A stretch of 64,000 bases of DNA from Spartinivicinus poritis. Its GTDB lineage: Bacteria > Pseudomonadota > Gammaproteobacteria > Pseudomonadales > Zooshikellaceae. Shown one piece after another: positions 13,936 to 23,069 of the stretch (the stretch's first letter is position 1; every line of letters starts with the position of its first letter). Made by a program: the position numbers and the translations under genes. Where the stretch lies: NCBI RefSeq assembly GCF_028858535.1, contig NZ_JAPMOU010000024.1:1-64000 (forward strand). The letters run 5' to 3'. A model generated the notes under the pieces. It was given only the letters and a program-made list of their open reading frames with translations, was not told the DNA's origin and searched no databases.

Positions 13936-14190
13936 TCAGCTTAATAATATTAAGAAATTCTTACTTGCCCTCTATGTTTGCATACTTATCTTGTTGTTAG
14001 TTTTTTCACTAATGTAAAACAGTCTTCTAAAGACCCACTCAAATCAACTCATCACCATTTAAAATAAAGAAAATTACGACTACATTTGAAGTAGAGTAGT
14101 TTTGTTTTAAATTAATATACTGTTTAAAATAATAGTATTTTTATATTACACAAAAACAACAACAGCCTCTGGGTGGATAGGGCAAATAAA

Positions 14191-15462
14191 ATGTTAAAAT
14201 TTATTATTGTATTAGTTGTAATAATTGCTATAGGGGTTGGAGGCGCGCAGTTTTACATTACATATAAAGTTGACAAGTTTTTAGAGCAAATGAGTAGTTA
14301 TGCAGCAATGACTGGATTTGACTTTTCTTATAAAGATATCAAAACAACCTATGTTGGAGCGTTAGAGGTAAGTGAAGTAGAGTTTGGTATTCCAATTCCT
14401 GAAGACAATGTTACCTTTAATACTTCCATCGACTTGATGAGAGTGAAGTTCCCTTCTTTATTAGATGTAATCCAGCTTTTTTACAAAGACATGGAAGAGT
14501 TACCTAGTAGTTTAAAGTTTGAAATTAATGGCGTTAGAATTTCTCCTGAAAATATAGTTAAGTTAAATCCATTTATACGAAAGCCTACCTACTATCCATT
14601 TTATTTAGCTGAGTCAGAACTAGGTCTTGATGAAACCATATTAGATGCATCTGTAGGTTATACATATTACGAGTATACTTCGGGTGCTGATATAGATCTT
14701 AACTATGAAGTTAGAGGGATAAAATCTTATAGTATGAATGTTAAAGTAAAAGAAATACCCTCTATAAATATAAAGCAACTATTCATGATGTATCAGACAC
14801 CACAGCTCCAACTGATGAATATAAACTATACGGATCAGTCATATAATGAGTTATGGATAAAGCTTTGCAAAGAAAAACATAAGATTACAGCTGACCAATG
14901 TATAGATAGAGAGATAAAAATTGCAAATAAACATTTAAAAAGAATTTATAGTCTTTCTTTTTCGGAGCAATACATAACAAAAGTTAAAGAGTTTATAAAG
15001 GCAACTGGAGGGAATATTAAAGTAAGTGTAGATCTAAGTGACGGATCTAAATCATTCTTTGACGCTATAATTAAGTGGGATGACCCAATTAATGCGATTA
15101 TTCAAGAAAGTGCAATGTTGTCTATTAATGGAGAATATATACAGCCAATTTTTAGCCGGCTATCAGAAGAAGAAATTGCTAAATCAGTAGATGTAATAGA
15201 AGAGTCAGATGAACCAATAAAGAAAAAAGAAAGGAAAAAGATAGTATTAAAGGTATATGATGATTTTAGACAGTATGTTGGGAAGAAAGTATTAATTATA
15301 ACAGATAAAAGAAAGCAATATATCGGCACTGTACTGGATGCAAAACAGGAAGGGATCAAAATTAAAGTACGACTAGAAAAAGGAGATACATTTACTTATC
15401 GTCTAGCCTATGACCGGATTAAATATGCAGAGGTTTATCAGACAGAGCCACTCTATCGTTAA
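14191..15462 (+). CDS. membrane-anchored protein of unknown function
   Basis: I do not recognise this 423-residue protein. The first 25 residues form one membrane segment (LKFIIVLVVIIAIGVGGAQFYITY), giving a signal anchor with the rest probably periplasmic. The middle is rich in Tyr, Ile and acidic residues and may be a beta-rich fold, loosely reminiscent of YdgA/DUF945-type proteins. After a Lys/Glu-rich linker near residue 335 (KKKERKKIV), the last 65 residues (FRQYVGKKVLIITDKRKQ...) look like a small SH3-like barrel. A GTG at 14173 is in frame, but TAGGGC seven bases before the ATG at 14191 favours the later start. It is the first gene after gyrB and stands alone. Confidence 0.6.
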   Translation: MLKFIIVLVVIIAIGVGGAQFYITYKVDKFLEQMSSYAAMTGFDFSYKDIKTTYVGALEVSEVEFGIPIPEDNVTFNTSIDLMRVKFPSLLDVIQLFYKDMEELPSSLKFEINGVRISPENIVKLNPFIRKPTYYPFYLAESELGLDETILDASVGYTYYEYTSGADIDLNYEVRGIKSYSMNVKVKEIPSINIKQLFMMYQTPQLQLMNINYTDQSYNELWIKLCKEKHKITADQCIDREIKIANKHLKRIYSLSFSEQYITKVKEFIKATGGNIKVSVDLSDGSKSFFDAIIKWDDPINAIIQESAMLSINGEYIQPIFSRLSEEEIAKSVDVIEESDEPIKKKERKKIVLKVYDDFRQYVGKKVLIITDKRKQYIGTVLDAKQEGIKIKVRLEKGDTFTYRLAYDRIKYAEVYQTEPLYR

Positions 15463-15484
15463 CTGTAAAGCTCTCCTCTCTGAA

Positions 15485-15650
15485 AAGAGGCTGTCGCGAA
15501 AGTTATATGTAGCTCCCTCTCCCTCTGGGAGAGGGCTGGGGTGAGGGTATAATTACTTTAAATCAACCGCTATGCGGGCCCCCTCATCCTAACCTTCTCC
15601 CCCGCGGGGGAGAAGGGACTTGATTTGTAGTACTTTTGCGTCAGCCTCTT
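15485..15650. repeat. REP/MITE-like inverted-repeat element
   Basis: The outer arms AAGAGGCTGTCGCGAAAGT (15485-15503) and ACTTTTGCGTCAGCCTCTT (15632-15650) are near-perfect inverted repeats. Inside are two GC-rich palindromic units in opposite orientation, 15513-15547 (CCCTCTGGGAGAGGG core) and about 15578-15619 (CTTCTCCCCCGCGGGGGAGA). The whole 166-base unit resembles a composite REP or MITE. It lies between convergent genes. Related arms occur at 25937-25978. Confidence 0.75.
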
Positions 15651-15686
15651 AAAGGGGGAGACAGGAGGCCCTATTGTAAGGAGATT

Positions 15687-17342
15687 TTAATAGATATACT
15701 CTGGTGGTCTTGGTGGATCAATAATAATAGGGGGCTCAATAATAGGAGGCCATCTTGGTGGGTCAATAACAATAGGAGGGTCTATTGGTGGCCTTATTAT
15801 ACTGATATTCATGCACAGCCAATTAACCTCGTAGTCCTCACACTTTTTATCTGACTGATGTTTATTTAAACACTGTAAGCCTGTTCTGGGAGATAAGTTA
15901 AGTCTTTCTTTGAGAGTATAATGATTTTTTTTGTTTTTGGCTGAACGGGCTTGAATAGCAATAGGGTTTAGGCATTTTTTAGGTCGCTTTTCTACTTCAC
16001 CAATAAAATTAGGTTTTTGGCTATTTTTCCAACCACTCCAATGATAGCTAATCTTCGGTGTTGCTGGGTTAGAAGAGCAGTGTGATGATGAGGACTTCCA
16101 ACGAAGGTTATTATCAACTTTCCCTTTTATACAGTTGATATCTAAAATAGTACGATAGTGCTTAATGTTTTTGTTTGGTATTAGTAAACTCAGATTACCT
16201 TTTTTTTGCTGTAGGATTTGTTGGAAGTTTGCTTTAGGAATAAACTGACTGTTAGTATCGATAGTATTAGCCAATATTTTTCGTTTAACCCTATTTAAAG
16301 TAGTTGTGGTTCTTCTATCAAACTCAAGCTTAGTTTCAGTGAATAATGTTCTGCCTAGTGCATCTTGAAGTAATGTAGAGTCAGGTAATAAACCTGGCTC
16401 TCCTGGTCTTCCCATGTGTTTCAGTTGGATACCACATTGATTTATATCGTTACAGGAAAGTAACTGTTTCATTTTATTTCGAACAGCTTTTTTAGAAAAT
16501 AGTGGGTTGATACCATTTCTTAAATCTTTAAAGGTAAAGTTGTATAGTTTTATCCAGTCTACATCTAGATTATACGTTTTAATGGGCTGAGAGCTGATAG
16601 ACCAGTCAACAACACCTGTTAAAAGATGTTGCCAGCCTTCACCACTGGATAATAAGTTATTAATATCTGGCTTCCAGCCAGGTAAAGTAACTGCATCAAA
16701 TGTAATTCTATTATTAGTGGAGCCAATTGTTGGCAGGTTAGAGTTTAAACTATAAAGTAAATTAATATTAATATCGTAAACTTGATCGGTACCTTTTAAA
16801 TGGCAAATAGGTATTGTTACAAACGGATCTGAACCACCTTCTACAGGTATTTTTTCAATTTTACAATCTAAAGCCAGTTGACCATTTTCAATATCAAATG
16901 CAGTTGCTATAAAGTTAAGTTCTGCATACTGATATAGAGCAGGCATTATTCGTGTGTAGCCTTGTGCCCTTGCTTCTTTTATTAACTTAGCAAGCGAACT
17001 GGTATTTTCTAAGGTAGTAAATTGTCCTCCAAAGCCTACCATCTCTTCACCTAAAAAAGGTTGGTTTTGACCAAATAAAGTAACAGCATAAAAGCTAGGG
17101 ATTTGCCACTGAGGAGCTCTAAGCGCATGGCTATATTCATTACTGTTTAATTTATAAGTTTGCTGAGCTATTGCCCCATATCGGGATATGTATTGTAGAG
17201 TTTTCGGTTGTTTTACATCTCTAATAATATGAAATTGATTTAGAACTTCAGCTGAAAAATTTACAGCACTGATTGTATTAGAGGAATTAATAAGTAATGG
17301 TATACTGCCTAGCAAAGCCAATTGCTTTAGTCGTTTTTTCAT
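15687..17342 (-). CDS. secreted protein with proline-rich tail, paralog of the protein at 19669-20916
   Basis: Unknown function. The 551-residue protein has a signal peptide (MKKRLKQLALLGSIPLLINSSNTISA). It shares with the upstream paralog the N-terminal NFSAEVL.NF, an LPGW.../VDW-type segment, and three matching Cys pairs (DCKIEK...PICHL, LLSCNDINQCGIQL, INCIKG...SSHC), suggesting conserved disulfides. Unlike the paralog it has about 100 extra residues, basic and then strongly proline-rich with repeated DPP/PPI units (for example PPIVIDPPRWPPIIEPPI), ending in EYIY. The tail may be an extended stalk or binding segment. It is the last gene of a four-gene minus-strand operon, 69 bases after the cytochrome gene. 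Confidence 0.65.
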   Translation of the reverse strand: MKKRLKQLALLGSIPLLINSSNTISAVNFSAEVLNQFHIIRDVKQPKTLQYISRYGAIAQQTYKLNSNEYSHALRAPQWQIPSFYAVTLFGQNQPFLGEEMVGFGGQFTTLENTSSLAKLIKEARAQGYTRIMPALYQYAELNFIATAFDIENGQLALDCKIEKIPVEGGSDPFVTIPICHLKGTDQVYDININLLYSLNSNLPTIGSTNNRITFDAVTLPGWKPDINNLLSSGEGWQHLLTGVVDWSISSQPIKTYNLDVDWIKLYNFTFKDLRNGINPLFSKKAVRNKMKQLLSCNDINQCGIQLKHMGRPGEPGLLPDSTLLQDALGRTLFTETKLEFDRRTTTTLNRVKRKILANTIDTNSQFIPKANFQQILQQKKGNLSLLIPNKNIKHYRTILDINCIKGKVDNNLRWKSSSSHCSSNPATPKISYHWSGWKNSQKPNFIGEVEKRPKKCLNPIAIQARSAKNKKNHYTLKERLNLSPRTGLQCLNKHQSDKKCEDYEVNWLCMNISIIRPPIDPPIVIDPPRWPPIIEPPIIIDPPRPPEYIY

Positions 17343-17411
17343 ATATAAAATGTGTCCTTGTTGGCGATAGATATCGTTGAATATAAATTTTTTACATAGA
17401 GTAAAAATAAA

Positions 17412-18596
17412 CTATTTATTTTTACTGCAATGATTTTTGCCAGATAAATCAGGACAGCTTTCATTTATCCAGCTTAAAAATAACTGCCTCATTGGCTTGG
17501 GCAGTGCAGGGGCTGCCATTGGCATGCCTGGGGAATGTGCCTGTATTCCCGTTTCTATTTCTAGTGATCTGACTTCCAGACGGCGCCAAATTTCCCATGG
17601 AGAGTTATTTCTTAACCACTGACTTATTGTTATTTGGCTGGTCGTATCAAAATATTGTTTTGCTCGTCCGTCAATACCGTGGCAATGAACGCACATACCA
17701 TCTCTAAAAAAACGATCCCAGATATAACTGATAGCTTTATCATTTAGCTTTGTCGCTTTTTTTAAAGGCTTGCCTACAACAGTTTTACTTCGTTGATGAA
17801 TACGCTGTTTGGCTACTTGATAGGATTGATTGAATAGTTGTTGTAAGCCTTTAGCTGTAGCTTTATTTACCTTAATAACAGGCATCGTTCGTTTACTACC
17901 AGGTTTTTCTAATAACCCATTAGTAAAATGATAAATCCAATCAGCAGAAAAAAGACTCAATCCTTGTTTATCGTAAGGGGCTATAGTGGACTCATGACAA
18001 CTTTTACATTGTTGATTCCAAATCTTTAGTGCTTGTGTGTTATCTGCAGCTACTGTTGTAAAAATAGTCTTTGGTAAATCCTGGTTATTATTTAACTTGC
18101 TAATTACGTTGTTAAATTGTTGCTTATTTAATGCTGGATAAGCCAGCATAGTTGTGTACGGCACTTTAATTTTATTTAAGCTAACAGGTTGACGTAAAAA
18201 GTTGAAAAGTGCTTCAGGGGAAAACCTTGGTACATCATTAACAGAAAAAACGAGCTGTTGAGGTGCATGCATATAAGATAAAGGGGAGTGACTTAATTGA
18301 GAAAGACGTTTTTTACTTACAGGTAAAGCAAATCGTCTTTTATCAAACACCCCTGTATTAACATTAATAGCAACATCGTTAATCTCCCTATGACAGCCAT
18401 AACACTGGCTATCACGCCAATGACCAAAGCCATTTGGAAATACTCCATCTATCGGTTTTACACGAGCTATTGTATGACAACCATAACACTCATCAACATA
18501 GCCAGCAGTTGCTGCTGGCTGTGAGTAAAAAACAATAAACGGCAGAAAAACAACGAATAAATAAACAGCTCGAAGCTTGTATGCAGTCATAAACAA
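17412..18596 (-). CDS. periplasmic multihaem c-type cytochrome
   Basis: The 394-residue protein has an N-terminal hydrophobic segment (VYLFVVFLPFIVFYSQPAATA) that is probably a signal peptide. Four haem-attachment motifs are present: CYGCH at 37-41, CYGCH at 65-69, CKSCH at 197-201 and CVHCH at 302-306. The first two are close together like a small dihaem domain; the last two sit in separate cytochrome c-like halves. A Met-rich GMPMAAPALP near the C-terminus may give an axial Met ligand. It should carry electrons outside the inner membrane. The stop lies 69 bases before the proline-tailed paralog, and the start is 11 bases after the unknown gene at 18608, so one operon is likely. Confidence 0.85.
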   Translation of the reverse strand: MFMTAYKLRAVYLFVVFLPFIVFYSQPAATAGYVDECYGCHTIARVKPIDGVFPNGFGHWRDSQCYGCHREINDVAINVNTGVFDKRRFALPVSKKRLSQLSHSPLSYMHAPQQLVFSVNDVPRFSPEALFNFLRQPVSLNKIKVPYTTMLAYPALNKQQFNNVISKLNNNQDLPKTIFTTVAADNTQALKIWNQQCKSCHESTIAPYDKQGLSLFSADWIYHFTNGLLEKPGSKRTMPVIKVNKATAKGLQQLFNQSYQVAKQRIHQRSKTVVGKPLKKATKLNDKAISYIWDRFFRDGMCVHCHGIDGRAKQYFDTTSQITISQWLRNNSPWEIWRRLEVRSLEIETGIQAHSPGMPMAAPALPKPMRQLFLSWINESCPDLSGKNHCSKNK

Positions 18597-18607
18597 TACT
18601 ATAAAAA

Positions 18608-19570
18608 TCAGAAGCTAATACTGAACCTGGTAGTAGTTTGGCCTGCTTGTACTTCGATTGGTTTTAAGGCTGTTTCCTGGTCTATTTCAACATTAAACTC
18701 AACAAGCTTTTTTGGAGTCACTGGGTCGGTTACTGTTTCTTCAGTTGTATTTGAATTTACTTCTTCATCAGATAGCGGCTCGTGTTGATTGATAGCCTGA
18801 AGGTTAAAATTGTTAGTAAATAGTTGCCAATGTTCTTTTGTTTGCTGGTCAGTAGCAGTACTGAATAAAGTAGGGTTATTGATCGCTAACTTTAAAGATG
18901 AATATAAGAAATCTGGCAGTTTACCAGAGTAAGTTTGTTTTTCCTCATTAAAAGTAAGAATATTATCCTTAGCTAAAATACTGATAATATCAGGTTGAGA
19001 AATAGTAATAGGATCTATTTTGCTAGCAATATCTGCATGGAACTGAACAGCTTGGTTACTGTTTAAAAATTCAACTAGCTGTTGCTCTGGATGTTCTATG
19101 CCACTGTTAGCGAATTGCTCTTTTGGATAAATAATCTTTAGCTTGCATACACTTGGGTAACCACCAATAAAACTTTCCAGCTTATGGACAGTGTATAGCC
19201 TTTCAAGCTCTTGTACTAATGCTTCTGATGGCTCGCAAAGTGTTGCATCTTCCGGTAATAAATTAATCTTTGCATCAATAACATCATAGTTATTTAAAAA
19301 ATCATAATAAATTTCATTATTATCTTTTCTTATACTGGGATTCAGTGTTACCCAAATAACTTTAGTATTTCTGTTTAATCGAGTTGGTCTAAGTGATTTT
19401 TGATAGTAGTTTTGATACCAGATAGGACCTTTCTTCAACTCTTTAACTGGTACATGAATAATGCCATTATCTTGTATCATTCGATCCCAATCTAAATCAG
19501 CAAAACGAATATTTTCTGCATAACTATAGCAAGCTAAGCTAGCTAAGCCTGCAGCCAGCAATTTCTTCAT
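18608..19570 (-). CDS. secreted protein of unknown function in cytochrome operon
   Basis: I do not recognise this 320-residue protein. It has a clear signal peptide (MKKLLAAGLASLACYSYA) and a strong ribosome-binding site (GGAGGAG). The mature part has two Cys about 50 residues apart (DATLCEPSE and YPSVCKLKI), possibly one disulfide. A Thr/Glu-rich linker (NSNTTEETVTDPVTP) near residue 275 leads to a short C-terminal strand-like segment. It lies between the first paralog (98-base gap) and the cytochrome gene (11-base gap), which implies a role in the same extracytoplasmic complex or process. Confidence 0.6.
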   Translation of the reverse strand: MKKLLAAGLASLACYSYAENIRFADLDWDRMIQDNGIIHVPVKELKKGPIWYQNYYQKSLRPTRLNRNTKVIWVTLNPSIRKDNNEIYYDFLNNYDVIDAKINLLPEDATLCEPSEALVQELERLYTVHKLESFIGGYPSVCKLKIIYPKEQFANSGIEHPEQQLVEFLNSNQAVQFHADIASKIDPITISQPDIISILAKDNILTFNEEKQTYSGKLPDFLYSSLKLAINNPTLFSTATDQQTKEHWQLFTNNFNLQAINQHEPLSDEEVNSNTTEETVTDPVTPKKLVEFNVEIDQETALKPIEVQAGQTTTRFSISF

Positions 19571-19668
19571 AATGAAATCTCCTCCGTGAATAGCAAGGAC
19601 ATCAACATAGTAATGAATATGTTGATGTCCACTAAAACTTTAAATGAATAGTTAATACATAAACCGTA

Positions 19669-20916
19669 TTATTGTTGGTTTGCTATATCACGACATGCTG
19701 GATCGCCCATATCCCAAGACATTTTTCCACCTAAAGTACCGGTTACACAGCCTATATTCATAGTGGTTGCTGAGTTTTGAACAGTTCTGCCTGGGTTCCA
19801 GTATAAGTAGCGAGTTTCATTCTTTTTCACAAGAACTTTTTGGTAATTCGCTTTTAAGGTAAAGACAGAACTACGGCTTTTCTTCAGAGGATCAATTTGC
19901 GACTCTTGGTAAACAGCTACTTCGTTAAATAACTCTGTTTCAAGATCTTTTTGGAAAGCTCTTACTGCATCATTAAATGCTGCATCACTTGGAGGTTGAT
20001 CCTTATATTGACCGTCAGAGTGAAGGAACTCTAATTTAACTCCGCATTGTTCTTCGTTAGGGCAAGTTGCTAGATTTTGGAAAAAGGCTTCAATCTCCAC
20101 ATCTACACAAGCAAAGTTATGAATGGACATATAAGTATGTGCTTGCTCAAAAATTTGTTCCCACTTAATTTTTGCGCGAGCAACTCTTGTTTTCCGCTCA
20201 GTACCAATTTCCCACTCAACATCGGCGGTGATTAAATCGTCCCATTGAGCACCATCATCAAGTTTATCTTGAATTAGTTGATCAAAACCTGGTAATAAGA
20301 CTGCTTGGAAAGGAATATTTTGAGAGACTGTGCTTTTCCCCTGAGGGGCTCTGGAGTTTAGACGATACAGCATGTCTGTTGGGTAGTACTCTCCATCGAA
20401 ACCTTTAACTTCACACTCTACAACTGTACCTAAACCAGTAATATCTTCGCTATCCTGACAGCGAACATCGGCTCTACCTGAACCAATATCAATTGCAGAC
20501 ACCATAAACTTAGCAGCTGCTTTGCTAGCAGGCGCGGCACGTACAGTTAAACCATAGCTTGATGCTTCATTATTTAAACGCTGAAGTGCACCTAGGCTAC
20601 CAGATGTTGAAAATGAACCACCTAAGTTAACAATGGTTTCTCCCTCAAAAATGCCACGAGTGACCTCCCGAGAAGACGCTGCAAAACGTGGACGAGGAGC
20701 TGTTGTATGGGTTGCTTGTAGGGCAATATTACCTAATTTAGGTACATACCAGAGAATTTTATTATTATCTGAATCCGCAAATAAATCGAAGTTAGCCAAA
20801 ACTTCTGCTGAAAAGTTTTGAGTAACTGGCTTATCTCTAGGATCCATCGGTGTGGCATTTATATTAATGCTGCAAGCAGCAATAGCTGTTGCTAAAATGA
20901 GCGCTTTTTTTTGCAT
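19669..20916 (-). CDS. secreted protein, paralog of the protein at 15687-17342
   Basis: Unknown function. About 415 residues with a signal peptide (KKALILATAIAACSININA). The upstream ATG at 20928 would put the GGAG inside the gene, so I prefer 20916, with GGAG six bases before it. The mature N-terminus NFSAEVLANFDLFADSDNNKIL is followed by YVPKLGNIALQ. The Cys pattern (VRCQDSE...VVECEV, ATCPNEEQCGVKLEF, IGCVTG...DPAC) matches the second paralog, as does LPGFDQLIQDKLDDGAQW...VEWEI. It is the first gene of the four-gene operon. The family could be a surface or periplasmic binding protein for the cytochrome's substrate or metal, but this is inference from context. Confidence 0.65.
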   Translation of the reverse strand: MQKKALILATAIAACSININATPMDPRDKPVTQNFSAEVLANFDLFADSDNNKILWYVPKLGNIALQATHTTAPRPRFAASSREVTRGIFEGETIVNLGGSFSTSGSLGALQRLNNEASSYGLTVRAAPASKAAAKFMVSAIDIGSGRADVRCQDSEDITGLGTVVECEVKGFDGEYYPTDMLYRLNSRAPQGKSTVSQNIPFQAVLLPGFDQLIQDKLDDGAQWDDLITADVEWEIGTERKTRVARAKIKWEQIFEQAHTYMSIHNFACVDVEIEAFFQNLATCPNEEQCGVKLEFLHSDGQYKDQPPSDAAFNDAVRAFQKDLETELFNEVAVYQESQIDPLKKSRSSVFTLKANYQKVLVKKNETRYLYWNPGRTVQNSATTMNIGCVTGTLGGKMSWDMGDPACRDIANQQ

Positions 20917-21157
20917 CCATGACTCCATATTTCATTAATTTTTTTGTTTATTTTGAAACGGGAGTAGTGTTAAAAAATTAACAGGTGATTACAATCAGCC
21001 AAAAGTCTAAGCTATACCAAGGTATTAATTTTAATATGAGTGATATGAGAAAATATAAATAATAAAAATTCCATTAAGCTGAGTCGGTAAAAAAGTAAAA
21101 AGTCTTATAAACTCAGCATGAATGGATTAGCGACTATTTAGCTTATTAAGAAATCTG

Positions 21158-21721
21158 TCATATATAAGGTGTATAAAAGGCTTTGATAGACTTTAAATCT
21201 TTTTCAGGATTTTCGGTTAAATGAAATGTATATCCTAACCCAACAACCCTTTTTTTGTGATCAATAAAAGCAAGGTTAATGGGCACATTGGCATTTTTAG
21301 CTATATAGTAAAAACCAGTTTTCCATTGTTTTGTTTTGCTGCGAGTACCTTCAGGCGATATCACTAAAGAGAAGTGGCCACCCGCTTTAAAGTAGCTGGT
21401 AACCTGTTCAACCAAGCCAGATGATTTAGATCGGTCGACAGGAATACCACCGAGCCAACGCATTAATGGGCCTAGCCCCCATTTAAATAACGATTGTTTA
21501 CCTAACCAGCGTACTCTTACGCCCATTTTCAAAGCCATGCCCAGGGTTATAAAAAAGTCCCAATTAGAGGTATGAGGAGCTGCTACTACAACCGATTGTG
21601 TCTGATCTGGCTTGTTTCCTTCAATTGACCATTTAGCCAATCTAAACAAAATAGCAGCAATTTTGCCTAAATAGTGACAAAGTTTAGTATGATCGAAAAT
21701 AGTTTTCTGGTTGATTAACAT
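21158..21721 (-). CDS. 1-acyl-sn-glycerol-3-phosphate acyltransferase-like protein
   Basis: Member of the PlsC/LPLAT acyltransferase superfamily, which transfers fatty acyl groups to lysophospholipids or related alcohols at the membrane. The 187-residue protein shows the variant catalytic motif PHTSNWDF (H-X4-D), GGIPVDRSKS (motif II) and SPEGTRSKTKQWKTGFYYIA (motif III). It is shorter than typical PlsC and has a single hydrophobic stretch, like the small LPLAT proteins found in many marine bacteria. It is monocistronic, with 96 bases separating it from the gene to the left. Substrate unknown. Confidence 0.8.
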   Translation of the reverse strand: MLINQKTIFDHTKLCHYLGKIAAILFRLAKWSIEGNKPDQTQSVVVAAPHTSNWDFFITLGMALKMGVRVRWLGKQSLFKWGLGPLMRWLGGIPVDRSKSSGLVEQVTSYFKAGGHFSLVISPEGTRSKTKQWKTGFYYIAKNANVPINLAFIDHKKRVVGLGYTFHLTENPEKDLKSIKAFYTPYI

Positions 21722-21817
21722 TCAATTTACTTAAAGTAACTACTGATATACTGCCAGTTTATCACGAACTCACCCATTAGGCTTTGGTTAGCACTGAAAG
21801 CTGGATTTGTGTGCTAG

Positions 21818-22675
21818 TTATTGATTAAGAAATAGCTTATGTGAAAACTGTTTATGCCTTAAGGCTGCAGCATCATCTAGCCAGTACTCATAGAAAGAAA
21901 GATACTCAGGGGTATGCCGATGTTTTGTTAGAATTTGATTAATCTTATCTATGACCTCATAGCCCCATTTATTTTTTGAACAAGCCATGTAAGTCTTAGA
22001 ATATAAAGGCATTTCTTTAACTGGCAAAAAACGAATAGCATTCTCATAACCATGCTTACGGGCAAAAAACTTAGCTTCCACTGGAAAACCAATGATATAA
22101 TCTAAGTGATCTGCCATAAGCATTTGAAATAGGCCACTAAAAACATCAAGACCAACTCTTTCTATGATTGTTTTTTTGCCTTTATACTTTTCTAGAGCTT
22201 GTTGAATGCCACCAGCATAGTTTCTTCCTTTTGCAACACCCACGTTAAAGTGACTCTTTCCTATTAATTTATCAATAGATATATATTCGTTTTCATCAAT
22301 ATAAGGAGTGAAATCAACGAGTCTGTCTTTTTTAAAAACAACACCATTTGGTAAAACTAATAACCGTGGAATAGAGTATAAGATAAACTTTTCTCGTTTT
22401 TTGCTCTTAAACAGCCCAACAGTACAGCCGTTTCTTACTTTTAAGTCATGAACAATTCTAGAGTAATTTGCTGTAACAAATTGATGCTGAAATTCAGGCA
22501 GGTGTTTTACCATGAACTTCTCAGTTTGGTCATTGTATCCTTTGCCTTTGTCTGGGCCTTTAGATATTGAGCCAGGGGGGAAGTCTGCGTGATACCAAGT
22601 AATTGTCTCGCCCTTGAGTACAACAGGCAGGCAACTCAGTAAAAGCATAAAAATGACAGTAAATAGTTGCCTCAT
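21818..22675 (-). CDS. periplasmic solute-binding protein, TIGR02285-like
   Basis: The 285-residue protein has a signal peptide (LFTVIFMLLLSCLPVVLKG) followed by ITWYHADFPPGSI, a start typical of the TIGR02285 group of family 3 solute-binding-like proteins. Two lobes with the usual alternation are visible (GVAKGRNYAGGIQQAL, then DYIIGFPVEAKFFARKHG). No permease or ATPase gene is adjacent, so it is probably an orphan sensor or scavenger rather than part of a complete ABC transporter. Ligand unknown. Confidence 0.75.
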   Translation of the reverse strand: MRQLFTVIFMLLLSCLPVVLKGETITWYHADFPPGSISKGPDKGKGYNDQTEKFMVKHLPEFQHQFVTANYSRIVHDLKVRNGCTVGLFKSKKREKFILYSIPRLLVLPNGVVFKKDRLVDFTPYIDENEYISIDKLIGKSHFNVGVAKGRNYAGGIQQALEKYKGKKTIIERVGLDVFSGLFQMLMADHLDYIIGFPVEAKFFARKHGYENAIRFLPVKEMPLYSKTYMACSKNKWGYEVIDKINQILTKHRHTPEYLSFYEYWLDDAAALRHKQFSHKLFLNQ

Positions 22676-23069
22676 GGTTTATATAACAGCGTTAAGTTAT
22701 AACTCTTCTAAATACCATGAAATATAGACCATAATAATAACAATCACCTCTTGATTGGCTTACAGGCTTAACTTGGCTTGTTTAATGATTCCGTAATAAA
22801 GCTACATTGCAGCTCTACTGTTTCCGTTGTCTCATAAGTCGGGAAATTCACTACATCACTGCTTTCTTCTTGATGCATAATCTTGTTGTACTTCAAGTGA
22901 TTATTATAAGGCTTTGGAAGTACTTTATTACAATCAAGCTGTTGTTTTTTTAATCAAACTTGAGTAGTATTTTGTTATGGTTGATGGGGTCTCCGGCGAG
23001 AGTCTTATCTTTGGCCGTAGGCCCTTTTAACCACCCATACTCCAACCCAGCACTCCTTATTTTTAGCCT
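22676..23069. other. intergenic region, no gene seen
   Basis: About 390 bases between the solute-binding protein start and the oxidoreductase stop. A small GC-rich patch at about 22985-23025 contains the imperfect palindrome GGCCGTAGGCCC, which could be a weak terminator or a repeat remnant. No convincing promoter or RNA gene was recognised. Confidence 0.4.
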
